Shown here in pieces: positions 34,160 to 45,173 of a stretch of 64,000 bases of DNA; position 1 is the first letter of the stretch; every line of letters starts with the position of its first letter. This DNA comes from Anagrus nilaparvatae (lineage: Eukaryota; Arthropoda; Insecta; Hymenoptera; Mymaridae), in NCBI GenBank assembly GCA_022575985.1, contig JAKSXM010000272.1, positions 5,394,001-5,458,000 of the forward strand, read 5' to 3'. The position numbers were made by a program, and so were the translations under genes. The notes below the pieces were generated by a model. The model did not search any database. It worked only from the letters and a program-made list of their open reading frames with translations, and was not told the origin of the DNA.

Positions 34160-37051
34160 TTATGTTTTTGGCTCAATATTTAATTCTTTTAATTTGTTCT
34201 TATGCATCTCTTCTAAATCACTTCTATCTAAAATTTCATCCAATTCTTCTTCCGTATATACATCACTTTTTGAATTAACAATGCTATATTCGTTCTCTTC
34301 TAATAGCATTTTCAATTTTTTTAATCCATCCTTATTTATACAATCTAAATCTCCTTTTTTTGATATAACAGCTTTTTCTAAAAACCTTTTTGTTTGAGCA
34401 CGTTTTATTACCTCTTCATCGATCGTTCCTTTGGTGCAAAGCCTATAAACGACGACGGGCTTACTTTGTCCAATACGATGACACCTTGCCATAGCTTGAA
34501 GATCGCATTGAGGATTCCAATCGCTATCATAAATTATTACAGTGTCTGCTGCCATTAAATTAAGACCAACAGATCCAGCTCTTGTAGTAATTAAAAAGAG
34601 AAATATTTCGGGATTATTATTGAAATTATAAATATTTTCATCTCGCTCTTCCAGCCGGATAGAACCATCGAGTCTAACGTATTTAAAATTTGTAAGAGTT
34701 ATGTAATCTTCTATAATATCCAAAACCATTCTTGTTGTAGCAAATAATAATACTTTATGACCTCTTGCATGTAATTTTTTTAACATAACATCTAATACCA
34801 AGAGTTTTCCAGAAGTTTTCATTATATTTTCATCTATCAATGGTAAATTACAGTCGTTTAAAGGGTAATGAAGCAAATATGGATGATTAACAACATGCTT
34901 ATACATGTACATGGTATTTCCAAATTTTAATCTTAAAAAATACTGACAATTTTCATTATTAACTTCGCAATACTCAGACCACTCTGATAATAATTTAGTA
35001 TCTGATTCTTTACCAATGGCACCACCGTATCGCAATGGGATATCGTCTAAATTATCTTCATTTTCTACACTCTGGACTCTCATGTTGTATTCAACATCTA
35101 CATTAACAGCTTGTGTACATTTTCGCTTTGGCCTTTTACCATCTACATCAACTATAATTGATTCTTTTTTAATTTTATAAAGTTTTTCTATATCTCTGTT
35201 TAAAATAGCTTGATATAAATCAAATTGAAGTTTTGTTAAGGGAGCATAAACTATAACTTCTTTTATTGGTGGAATCTCAGGACAAACAACTTCTTTGATC
35301 CGACGTAACATAAATGGATGCAAAATTTCACGAAGTGTTTGGATAACTTGCTTTTCTTGTTCTTGTTGAAAAAATTTAGCTTTCCCTGCTTCACTTTGTA
35401 CTTCTTTGGCATCAAACCATGATTCAAATACTGCTAAATCATTAAAAATATCTGGTAATAAAAAGTTTAACAGAGACCACAATTCAGCCAAATTGTTTTG
35501 CAAAGGTGTACCAGTTAATAACATTCTGTTCATGGAACGCAATTTTTGAACAATCCTGAAAAATAAAAATTATTTAATACTAATCGCTATATTAATACAG
35601 ATTATCATGTGATACCTTTTAAGCTGACAATTTGAATTTTTTATTTTTTGTGCTTCATCTATGCAAATAGTGCGCCAATAAAATTTTTGAAGAAAACTTC
35701 CGTCATTATATGGAGTTTGATAAGTTACCAGGACAATAGGTTGAGTCTTAAATGTCTCAGTGATAGCATATTTTTTACTTAGTTTACTTCTTAAATTCAT
35801 TCTGGTTTGTGCATTACCATGATATACAACAACTGGAAGTTTAGGGGCAAATCTCTTAAATTCAGATATCCAATTTGGAAGAGTCGATAATGGAACTATT
35901 ATCAAATGTGGGCCAGCAACTTTTCTTTCATACAAATATGCTAAAAGGGCAATGATTTGAATGGTTTTTCCTAACCCCATTTCATCTGCCAAAATGCCAC
36001 TTAATCCATTTTCAAACAATACTTTCATCCAGTTAACACCAACTTTTTGGTAATTTCGCAATTCCCCTTCAAAGTATATTGGTTGTACAAAATTTTCTAC
36101 ATCATCTGTTTCATCTTCGCTTGGTTCACCAGCTTCATTATCAGAAATATTAGCTAGATGTTCTTCAATTTCTTCACTATTAAGACTTGATTGTAATTTT
36201 TTTGGCTAAAATAAAATTAAAGATAGTTTTTAAAAATTCTCAAAATACTCTAGTTTTTTATACTCACTGGTACTCTGGCTCTCTTTGGTCTTGATGCTGG
36301 TGGAGATTCTTCTAAAACATTAGAATTCTTACGTTTTCTACCTCTGGTTCGAGTTTCAGTTTTTGTTGAAGTTTCTGGTTCGTCTTCATGAATTTTACTT
36401 TCAGAACTTTTAGGCTTAGACTTTTTCTCTTTTTGTTTCTTTTGAGTTTCAAATTTTTTAACTATGAAAGTTGACAATGCTTTACTTTGTTTTAACAAAT
36501 GCATTAATGCTAAGTACTGTTGATCTCGAATTTCAGCTTCATATGCTTCTCGAGCTAATCGTTTCTGTTCAGCTTCTTGTTTTTTTTCTTGCAAACTTTT
36601 TTCATTGTTGTCTGGATGTAATTTTGGATCCTTAACAAATTGAATGCCATCTCCTATTGTGCCTAAATAATTTGAAGTAGAAAAAAAAATATATTTGAGA
36701 AGAATTAAAAAATTATTAGCCTGAAACTAAAAAGGAAATTCATATCATTTTTTTATAGCCAATTTATATACCTTCGACTGTTCCTACTAGACTTCCTAAT
36801 CCTGAATCTTCAGAAGAATCAACAATTTCTGGATTGACAAAATTATGATTTATTATTGGTTCTTCTTTTATAATTTTTTTTTCACTTTGATCAACTTCTT
36901 CATTTAAGGATTTAATATTAGCTGTCACGTTTTCTTTGTTACAATTAGAATCAGATTCAGTAACGACGTCTTTTGAAATATTTTTTTTTTTCAAACGACT
37001 TGTTTCTTGTTTTTCATTATGAATTTGAACATTTTCTTTTATTCCTTCCAT
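34160..37051 (-). CDS. HELLS: Lymphoid-specific helicase homologue (HELLS/LSH/DDM1-type SNF2 ATPase)
   Basis: Four exons on the minus strand (36772-37051, 36268-36662, 35616-36205, 34160-35555) join in frame to 886 aa; human HELLS has 838. The family remodels nucleosomes to open silent chromatin for DNA methylation and histone variants. The N-terminal 240 residues are charged, with a long Lys/Glu/Gln coiled-coil-like stretch. The SNF2 ATPase starts at about 270, with Walker A DEMGLGKT at 299-306 and VPLSTLPNWISEFKRF after it. Motif II reads DEAQ at about 398-401 instead of the DEGH usual in HELLS. The C-terminal helicase lobe has LITTRAGSVGLNLMAADTVI near 743, YDSDWNPQ, and CHRIGQSKPVVVYRL near 780. 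ILDRSDLEEM near the C-terminus matches the HELLS-specific tail LLDRSDL, which separates it from other SNF2 families. Two TTCCCGCC sites lie about 170-210 bp upstream. Divergent from casein kinase II beta. Confidence 0.92.
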
Positions 37052-37219
37052 CTTAAATAATTTTCATTAATAGAAGTATAACGTTATGTATGAATAAACA
37101 ACCACATGAAATAAAAATGACGATCTTAAAAATTTAATAATTTAATACAAAACACGACGATAAAAAATAAAAAACAATATGACAGTTCACTAAACTTGTA
37201 GAAACATGTTATTCAGCTA

Positions 37220-37259
37220 TTCCCGCCGATATAACCAATTTTTTATTTTTCTTCCCGCC
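37220..37259. promoter_or_regulatory. Two E2F-like sites upstream of HELLS
   Basis: TTCCCGCC occurs at 37220-37227 and again at 37252-37259, about 170 and 200 bp upstream of the HELLS ATG. The word is an exact or one-base match to the E2F/Dp consensus TTTSSCGC (second copy preceded by C, first by A). C/G-only octamers are rare in this AT-rich DNA, and mammalian HELLS is a known E2F target. Sites not tested for binding. Confidence 0.5.
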
Positions 37260-37489
37260 ACTTCTCGTATTCAAAAGTTGCTCAATTTTTAAGCGAAAAA
37301 AACGACTAAAACGAGTAATATTTATCAGACAAAAATGTGAAGAAAGGGAAGAAAAAACTGGGAAAAAATTAGATCCTGGAAAAATGCGCGGTCATTTAAA
37401 ATATTTTGTAGGTTACATTGTATTTTATTCAATTTTTTATTAATTTTTTTTATTTTAAATAAAATAATAGATTATTTATTTCTATCGAT

Positions 37490-37948
37490 AAAAAGCTATT
37501 TTAAACATGTTTGGACATCAATAAATGTCCGGTTTAAATTGAAAACATCTATAATCAGATTTCTTTAAACTAATTTTTAAGGAAGAAATTAATGATTTTT
37601 GTCCGGGGGATGAAGTTTTGGAAAATTCTCATTTTCTCAGACAATACCAAACGCACAAATGTCTGGTTGGTCTCGTTTTAATGGTATTAAAAACGCACAA
37701 ACGTTAATATTTTTTTTAAAAAGCTATTTTAAACATGTTTGGACATCAATAAATGTCCGGTTTAAATTGAAAACATCTATAATCAGATTTCTTTAAACTA
37801 ATTTTTAAGGAAGAAATTAATGATTTTTGTCCGGGGGATGAAGTTTTGGAAAATTCTCATTTTCTCAGACAATACCAAACGCACAAATGTCTGGTTGGTC
37901 TCGTTTTAATGGTATTAAAAACGCACAAACGTTAATATTTTTTTTAAA
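37490..37948. repeat. 228-bp direct tandem duplication
   Basis: The block from AAAAAGCTATTTTAAACATG to GCACAAACGTTAATATTTTT occurs at 37490-37717 and again at 37718-37945, apparently identical. Each copy contains GGACATCAATAAATGTCC, a small inverted repeat. It lies between the divergent HELLS and casein kinase II beta genes. The minus-strand ORF reaching into it is an accident of the repeat. Confidence 0.85.
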
Positions 37949-38562
37949 TTCAACAATTTTATATTGCCACCTATACATTATAGAGACCCTAGATTGGTAA
38001 TCTAGAGTTTTATTAAACTTATTTACACATATTTTTGGTTCAGTGACATCTGTGTTATAGACTTGAGTTAAAAATTTTACAGCTACACATACACACACAA
38101 AAAAGGAAAAAGCTGGTGCTGGTGAGGAAAATAAGAGACAAATTTAATAAGCGGCGTGGCTAATCAAGGTACCAAAAGGTAAAAATTTTTCGCTTATTTG
38201 GTGAAGAGTATTTGTGCATAATTTAATTATCAATTGTAACTAAGTACAAACAAATGTAAACCTGTCAAATCAACTTGTAACAATATCGGTTTTATCCGTC
38301 GTAGCTCGTATATACGTGCATATATACCTATATACAACACGAGGCTGTAAGCTATAACATCATCGCCGAGAGTAAGAAGAAAAATAAACTCGTTTCTGAG
38401 CATTCAAAAAAATAAAATTTTTTTTTGCTGACTTGAAAAAAGTGAATACTTTTTACAATCAAATCAATACGCAAAAATAAATATTCTTCGTATACCGTTT
38501 CTCGCGCGTAATAAAGGTGCCTTTCATTTATATTTGCTATTTTAATTATTTTATTTAGGAAA

Positions 38563-39658
38563 ATGAGCAGTTCTGAGGAAGTCTCGTGGATTTCATGGTT
38601 CTGCGGTTTAAAAGGCAATGAATTTTTTTGTGAGGTAGATGAAGATTACATACAAGATAAATTTAACTTAACTGGACTGAACGAGCAAGTTCCTCATTAT
38701 CGTCAAGCACTTGACATGATACTTGACTTAGAACCTGATGAAGATCTTGATGATAATCCAAATCAGTCAGATCTCATTGAACAGGCAGCAGAAATGTTGT
38801 ATGGACTTATTCATGCAAGATACATTCTCACAAATAGAGGTATTGCTCAGATGATTGAAAAGTATCAGGCCGGTGATTTTGGTCACTGTCCTCGTGTTTA
38901 TTGCGAATCACAACCAATGTTGCCACTTGGATTGAGCGATGTACCTGGTGAAGCAATGGTTAAAAGCTACTGCCCAAAGTGCATGGATGTATATACACCC
39001 AAAAGCTCAAGACACCATCATACAGATGGTGCTTATTTTGGAACTGGGTTTCCACACATGCTTTTTATGGTTCATCCTGAATACAGACCAAAGCGTGCAG
39101 TTAATCAATTTGTACCCAGGTAAGTTTAAAATATTAAATTCCTATTTATTTATAAAAAATATTATACTACTTGCATAACCTAGTATAATAATAGCATAAG
39201 TATTTAAAAATTTTAATATATACTTGGCCTATATTAAATCTCATTGATTATTTAAATTTGCTGCAGTGTGGTTCATATTGACTTATAAATGATAATTAAT
39301 CTAATTGCTGCCTAGATGATTCATTTTGGGCTATCAATATATATTTTAATATGCTATATATAGTCAAAATATAATTAAACATATATAACAGTATACATTG
39401 AATACATTAAAAAAGCCAAAAAAAAGTTTCATAACAGTTTGAGGGGCCCTAGTGACAAAAAGATGCCTCCATAAAAAAAAAGAATTTGATAGTTTTTCTC
39501 ATTAAGAATTAATTCGATGTATAAAAATATGTTTATTTTTAAATTTCAGGTTATATGGATTCAAAATACATCCGTTAGCTTATCAAGTGCAGCAGCAATC
39601 AGCATCAACATTTAAGCAACCTCTTAGAGCGTTAAATTACAACAATGGAAAACGTTAA
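38563..39658 (+). CDS. CSNK2B: Casein kinase II regulatory subunit beta
   Basis: Exons 38563-39119 and 39550-39658, joined in phase 2 (AG|G, Arg), give 221 aa. The protein is the dimeric regulatory core of CK2, which recruits and tunes the alpha catalytic subunits. It carries the N-terminal SSSEEVSWI autophosphorylation site, the acidic loop [12 protein letters not shown] at 55-66, and the zinc finger with Cys109, Cys114, Cys137 and Cys140 (HCPRVYC, SYCPKC). [20 protein letters not shown] is the dimer interface, and the tail [16 protein letters not shown] binds alpha. The tail is slightly longer than in the 215-aa human protein and ends LNYNNGKR, as in insects. TTATTTAG four bases before the ATG suggests a 5' UTR intron, common in this gene. 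Divergent from HELLS. Confidence 0.97.
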
Positions 39659-42325
39659 AGATTTATATAATAGTTTAGAATAAAAAATAATAAAATTCTT
39701 CAATTGGTAGCAGAAGAAATAAAAATCTTGATTTCGTCCCTAAAAGATTAAAATAAAATATTTTTTTATAACTTTCTCTCTTTTATTACCTTGTATCCAG
39801 ACATGGCGCTTTTATTTTAAGTTTAAAAAAGACCAAAATTAAAAAAGAAAATACTTTTTTTTACTAGTTAAAATAATAAAGTTTGTATAATTCTAAAAGT
39901 TTTAATACTAAAAAGATATAAGAGAGTAGACAATTTCCTAATTCTTGTTGAATTAAGGAAAGACGTAAAAATGAACAGAAAGGAGAATGGAATATTGTAA
40001 AATGAAATTATGTAAATTTTTAGCAAGGGCATGAAAAAAAAAAAAGAAAATTGTAATTCTTTATTTGTTTTTGTATGAGTCTGTTATTCAATCGATGAAT
40101 TTTTTTTTCGTACAAACAAATTGCCCAAATAAAAAGGTTGGTTCGAAGGAAACTCAAATAAAGAAATACTTTTTAGAAATTTTTGTAAGAAATAAAGAAA
40201 ATTGTTGAACAGTATTGATCAAATAATAACTGTTATTTAGTTTCCTTCATGATATGGTTGATTTATTGTTTTTTACATACTGGTGTATAAAGAAAAATAA
40301 TATTTAAAATATTTGTTACTTATACTAATTAATAAAATAATGTCAGCAAAATCTTAATATTTCGTAATAACACTGATAAATTAAATAAATAACTTTTTAT
40401 CAATTATATGCAATCTAGAAAATTTTAAACATAATCTAGTTCTACTCCATACCGCATTCCATTTTACAAATTTCATTTTTTTTTAAATACTTATTTTAAG
40501 AATTTTTTAATATTGTAAGTCTCAATCATACAATAAAACTTAATTTTTATTTTATTTATTTATTATTTTCGTTCAAACTAATCAATTAAATTCTAATTTT
40601 TCTTTTGTACCTACAAATACGTCATTCACTTTAGGGCTTGAAAATTTTAAAACTTTTTCTTATTGCTAAAAATAGGCTCTTTTGTATGTGCAAATAAAGT
40701 AAAAGTCAATTTTTATTCCAAATGTTGATGTCTTTGCCTCTCAGGTACAGTGATTTACGTTTCTTTTTAGAGTTTTAATTAAAATTAAGGGTGTCTTTCA
40801 CCATCCACGGAACAAACACAACTTGAGGACATCTAGGGCACTTATTTAAAGGGACCAGGATGGACAAACGGGGACTCTAGTAGGTGGAGTGCCTAGGGGC
40901 TTTTAAATTAAATCAGGTGCTCAGGATGCAATGCAAAAAAATTTTTTTTTTTTAAATTTGTTCAAAAATATTGGAGAAAAAAGCTGCAATAATAAATATA
41001 ATGGTATATCTATATACTTTCATAATACTATATAAATTCCAAAGTGATAAAACAACAGATTTTCTTGTTAGTGTCCTGCAGAAAGTGCGTGTTTTCTGGC
41101 CGCTGCGCTATTCGAAAAAACGCATTTTCTCGACACTGAGCAAGAAAAATTATATTTTGTCCTTGGCCACAAAAAAAGGATGCCCCAAATCGCAGTTTAC
41201 CATCCTCGGCTTCGCCTCGGACGGTAATTTACGTGCGATTTGGGCCATTCTTTACTTTTGTGGCCATGGGTAAAAATATACTATTTCTGGAACTTCAAAA
41301 AAAATTTTCAAAAAATTTCCATTTTCAAAAAAAATTGTTTTATTTAGGATTGGCTTAACATATAAATTCTTTATACTTTTTTAAAATTCTATAAGATTTT
41401 TCAGTTTATAATCAAAAATTGCTAATTTCCTCCTCCTGACTCCTTTTTTTTTTTTTTTTTGCAAATTGAGGTGGACCAATCTCAAGGCTAGGAAGGCTCG
41501 CGGCGTTTTTAAAAAATTTCTTGCTTGTTTCATTGGCCTCCCTACCCAAAAAATATAAACCAATTGCATTTTCTTTTATACAGGTTTGAATTTTTCTTGA
41601 AGAACCGGTGAACTCAATATACCCACTGCCCACTATATACACACTTTAATTTTTTTAATTTTGTTTTTAATTAATGTATAGGTATTTTATTATCAATAGT
41701 GCTAGATTATGAATTTTCATTGAATTATTAAAAAAATGAAAAAGACTTACAAGAAGTTTCAATTACAATTTGGTGAAACTGGAAATTTTGGAAATTAATT
41801 TGTTTAACTTAAAAAGGCTTCAAAAGATTAATTTTTAGGTTATAAACGGATAAAAAATCTTGTTTGTAATTATTATATGCTATGATTCGTTGCATGCAAA
41901 TTTATATTCTAGAAAGAAAAAAAATTTCGTGAAGTTTTAACTATTAAGTAAAGTAAGTAAGCTGTCAGTATTGATTGAACAAATAACATCACACTATATA
42001 TACACAGAAAACCAGTTGGAAAACATTAAATAAGTACTTATACTTATAATTAACACTAAATAAAAAATTAAACTTCTTTTCTTGTGAAATTTTGTTAATT
42101 CACTTACAATAAATGCTAAAATTGTTCATAAAGTAAAAATTAATACATAAATTTTTATAAAGCTTACTACTCTTATTATTTATCAAATCAAAATTTTGAT
42201 TTTTATTCCATGCATTTTACTGAATACTGTAAAATTTTTATAAATTTTCTGTGACTTGAATTATAAACTTTAAATTTGAAATAATACTTTAAATAATATT
42301 CATTCACAGTACAATAATTAGAATT
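39659..42325. other. Intergenic region between CSNK2B and Mps1
   Basis: Starts with the CSNK2B 3' UTR, with many AATAAA words. It holds one family D repeat (41060-41290); the rest is AT-rich. The paired minus-strand ORFs at 41381-41642 are in Lys/Phe-rich low-complexity DNA and not supported. Confidence 0.4.
41060..41290. repeat. Family D repeat, copy 2
   Basis: AGAAAGTGCGTGTTTTCTGG, CTGCGCTATTCGAAAAAACG, GATGCCCCAAATCGCAG and CGGCTTCGCCTCGGACGG, then ATTTGGGCCATTCTTTACTT. Nearly the whole block occurs in reverse complement at 60055-60245, where the palindromic centre has been lost. Confidence 0.65.
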
Positions 42326-45173
42326 ATGGATGATCAATCCTTATTGGAAAGAATTGGATTCAATTCAAATACTCGATTATCAGAATCAAGATTAAAATTT
42401 AAGCCTGTTTTAGTAAAAAAATTATTAGCCAATGAAAGTGATGATGATAGTGACGATCCTTCTCCAAATTCTGAGAATTCTGGTGAAGAATCAGATTTTG
42501 ATGATTTTCAACCATTGCCTGATGAAAGTTTTAAAGAAAATAAATGTCAAAACGATTCATTTTCAAAAGAAGCAGAATCTAAAGATGAGGAGTCCACTTG
42601 TTTAGTTGAAGAAAAACAAATTCCACAAGAGTGCTGTCTTAAGAAACTTGAGGAAGTTACTGACTCACAGTCAGCTTTAAGTTCTTCTTTAAAAAGCTCT
42701 CATATAAGTGAAAAACCAGTTATTTCACCTCCAAGTCCAACAATAAAAATTGAAGAACCTGCAGAAAAAAATATTTCTCAAGCCTCGTCTATTTGTAGGA
42801 TAGAGTCTTTAAGTGTTAAAACTAATAGTGATTTTCAGTCCAAATCACAAACTCCAAATCAATATAATCAAAATAGTAATTATAAAATAAAAGGAAAGCA
42901 TAGATTTGAACAGCCCATTGAAATAAAAGATGGCTTGCAATCATCGCAGTTTCCCTTTCCTAATAGTGACCTACAAGCATATCAGATGAATAAGCAGTAT
43001 AGTACAAATGCAAATTCAGAGCAAATACAAAATAGTATTTCTCATTTATCAAATTCTTCACATAATTTAAATACTCCAATTAAATCAATGCCAAATACTT
43101 CTTATAGACCAACACCTTGTTTGTCCCAAAGAAATATTTATCAAACACCTCAAAGTAAATTATGTGATAAGGATTTTTCAAAAAGTTCACTGCAAACTCC
43201 AGCAACCATATTTTCACATTGGTCTCAACAACATTTATCTCAGACTCCTATGCAAAATCAAATGCTGCATTCTAGGGAGTCATTAAAAACTCCAGCAGGA
43301 AATGTACAATCGCAATCTTCCAGGTTTGTTTTTTTCCTTTATTTTATTAAAAAATTATTTTTATTTTTAAAAATTATTTATTTCTTTAAGATATTATAAC
43401 ACAGAAGCAAAGAGTGCTCGAAAACCCTTATCAGAAACAATGCATGCAAGCACATCTCATGGGTCACATTTACCAAGATTAGAAGAGGTCCCGAGTGAAT
43501 TTGAATCAAACCAAATGAAATTAGTTTCAAGAGAGAATATAAATTACAATGAAAATAAACCTCTGAGTGATAATGTTAAAGGAAATTGGAATCAAAAATT
43601 TTTAAGTGTAAATAAAATTGATGGGGAAATTAACATGAATAAAAATAAGCAGATTTTGCCCTCGATGGAAAATAACCAAGTAAGCTTATAGATTAAGAAA
43701 TAATTATTAAATTTGATTTTCTTATACTTAAATTTTAATAGCTTCCAGTAAGAAAGTATGAAAAAAATCATGTTCATTTAGAACAAAACATTCATCACCA
43801 ACCTTTACATCACAAACAAAATGAAAAGTTGCCTAATCCAATAAAAAGTGATAACTATGCAATAGCATCTAATGCAAAAAGAAACGTAAGAGAGTACAAA
43901 TTCATAACAGTCAAAAATCGTCAGTATTTAAATTTAGGTACTATTGGTCAAGGTATGAGTTGCGAAGTTGTTAGAGTCCAAGATTGTATTTCTTCAGAAT
44001 TGCGAGCAATTAAATGCGTCGATTTAACTAAAATGGATGCAGAACAAGGCAAAGGTTGCTTACAAGAAATTACTATGCTTCATAAGTTGCAAGCACCATG
44101 TATAGTTAAAATGTTTGATTTGTAAGTACAGATTTTCAAGCATAAAATTGACTTATAAAATTGCTTCAGAAAAGTAATTTACTTTTTCATTTAGCGAGAT
44201 TCTAAAAAATTCGATTTACGTGATAATGGAGATTGGAGATACAGATCTTAGTCGTTTACTAAAATCTATGTTTCAAGAAAAAAAAAAGTTACCACTCTCA
44301 ATGATTCTTTATTATTGGACAGAAATGTTGACAGCTGTAAAATATATTCATGAAAATGGTTAGAAATTAATTTTCCTTTTATTTTAATTATTTCAACTAT
44401 AAAAACTTTTTTTATGCAGGTGTAATTCATTCAGATTTAAAGCCTCAAAACTTTTTACTTGTCAGGGGTCGATTAAAACTTATTGATTTTGGTATATCTT
44501 CTACTATTAATCCTGAAATGACTTCTGTTGTAAAAAATTGTACTATTGGTACATTAAATTATATAAGTCCTGAAGCTTTAATGGATACAAATGCTGGAAA
44601 TGAAAATTCACCAAACCATAATGTTGATAATCAAAAATTTAAGGTGAAATAAAATAATTCATTTGGTAGCTTTTATTTAATAATAATAATTTAAGTCAAG
44701 TAATAAAATATGAATTTTTTAATGGCACAGATAACATTCAAGTCAGACGTTTGGTCGTTGGGTTGTATCTTATATGGATTAGTTTATGGCGAGACACCAT
44801 TCCAGCACATTCGTCAACAATATATGAAAATAAGTGCTATAACCAACCCTAAGCATGTCATATCATTCCCAACCACATCCCAATCCGAGCCAGTTCCAAC
44901 AGTTTTGATCGATGTTATGCGTAAATGTTTAAAACATGATCCTAAAGCTAGGCCCACTGTAGCTGATCTTTTAGAAGTTCATTACTTACAAGGAAATGTT
45001 CTACTACCAAGATTTTCATTTGATATTCTTTCAAAAATAAAAAGTGCGTTAACAGAAAACGAGTGGAAAGAATTCAATCAGGTAGATTTTAATTAATTAA
45101 TCAACTTTGTTTTCAATGTAACTAATTGGTATGTTTTTAATTCCAGATTCTTGAAAAAAGACATCAAATTTGA
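42326..45173 (+). CDS. TTK: Mps1/TTK dual-specificity kinase (spindle checkpoint)
   Basis: Seven exons (42326-43323, 43391-43679, 43742-44121, 44195-44358, 44420-44643, 44731-45081, 45147-45173) join in frame to 810 aa. Mps1 acts at unattached kinetochores to start the spindle assembly checkpoint. The first 470 residues are Ser/Asn/Gln-rich with acidic patches and look disordered; I see none of the N-terminal TPR units of vertebrate TTK. The kinase domain is complete: Gly loop [11 protein letters not shown] at 495-505, ATP lysine Lys520 in [15 protein letters not shown] at 614-621 with catalytic Asp616 (the HSDLKP form typical of Mps1), DFG at 633-635, activation segment [11 protein letters not shown], then [20 protein letters not shown] and [13 protein letters not shown]. 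Splice choice at exon 2 was fixed by frame; the nearby CACAG acceptor at 43404 breaks it. Convergent with NOC4L. Confidence 0.93.

Noticed and set aside
40971..41273. 100-codon ORF similar in translation to 3517-3747
   Set aside because: The shared string (SQFTILGF.S.GNLRAI) comes from both reading the same family D palindromic repeat.
43405..43691. Alternative Mps1 exon 2 acceptor at CACAG (43401-43404)
   Set aside because: It shifts the frame and gives a quick stop; the TTTAAG acceptor before 43391 keeps frame.
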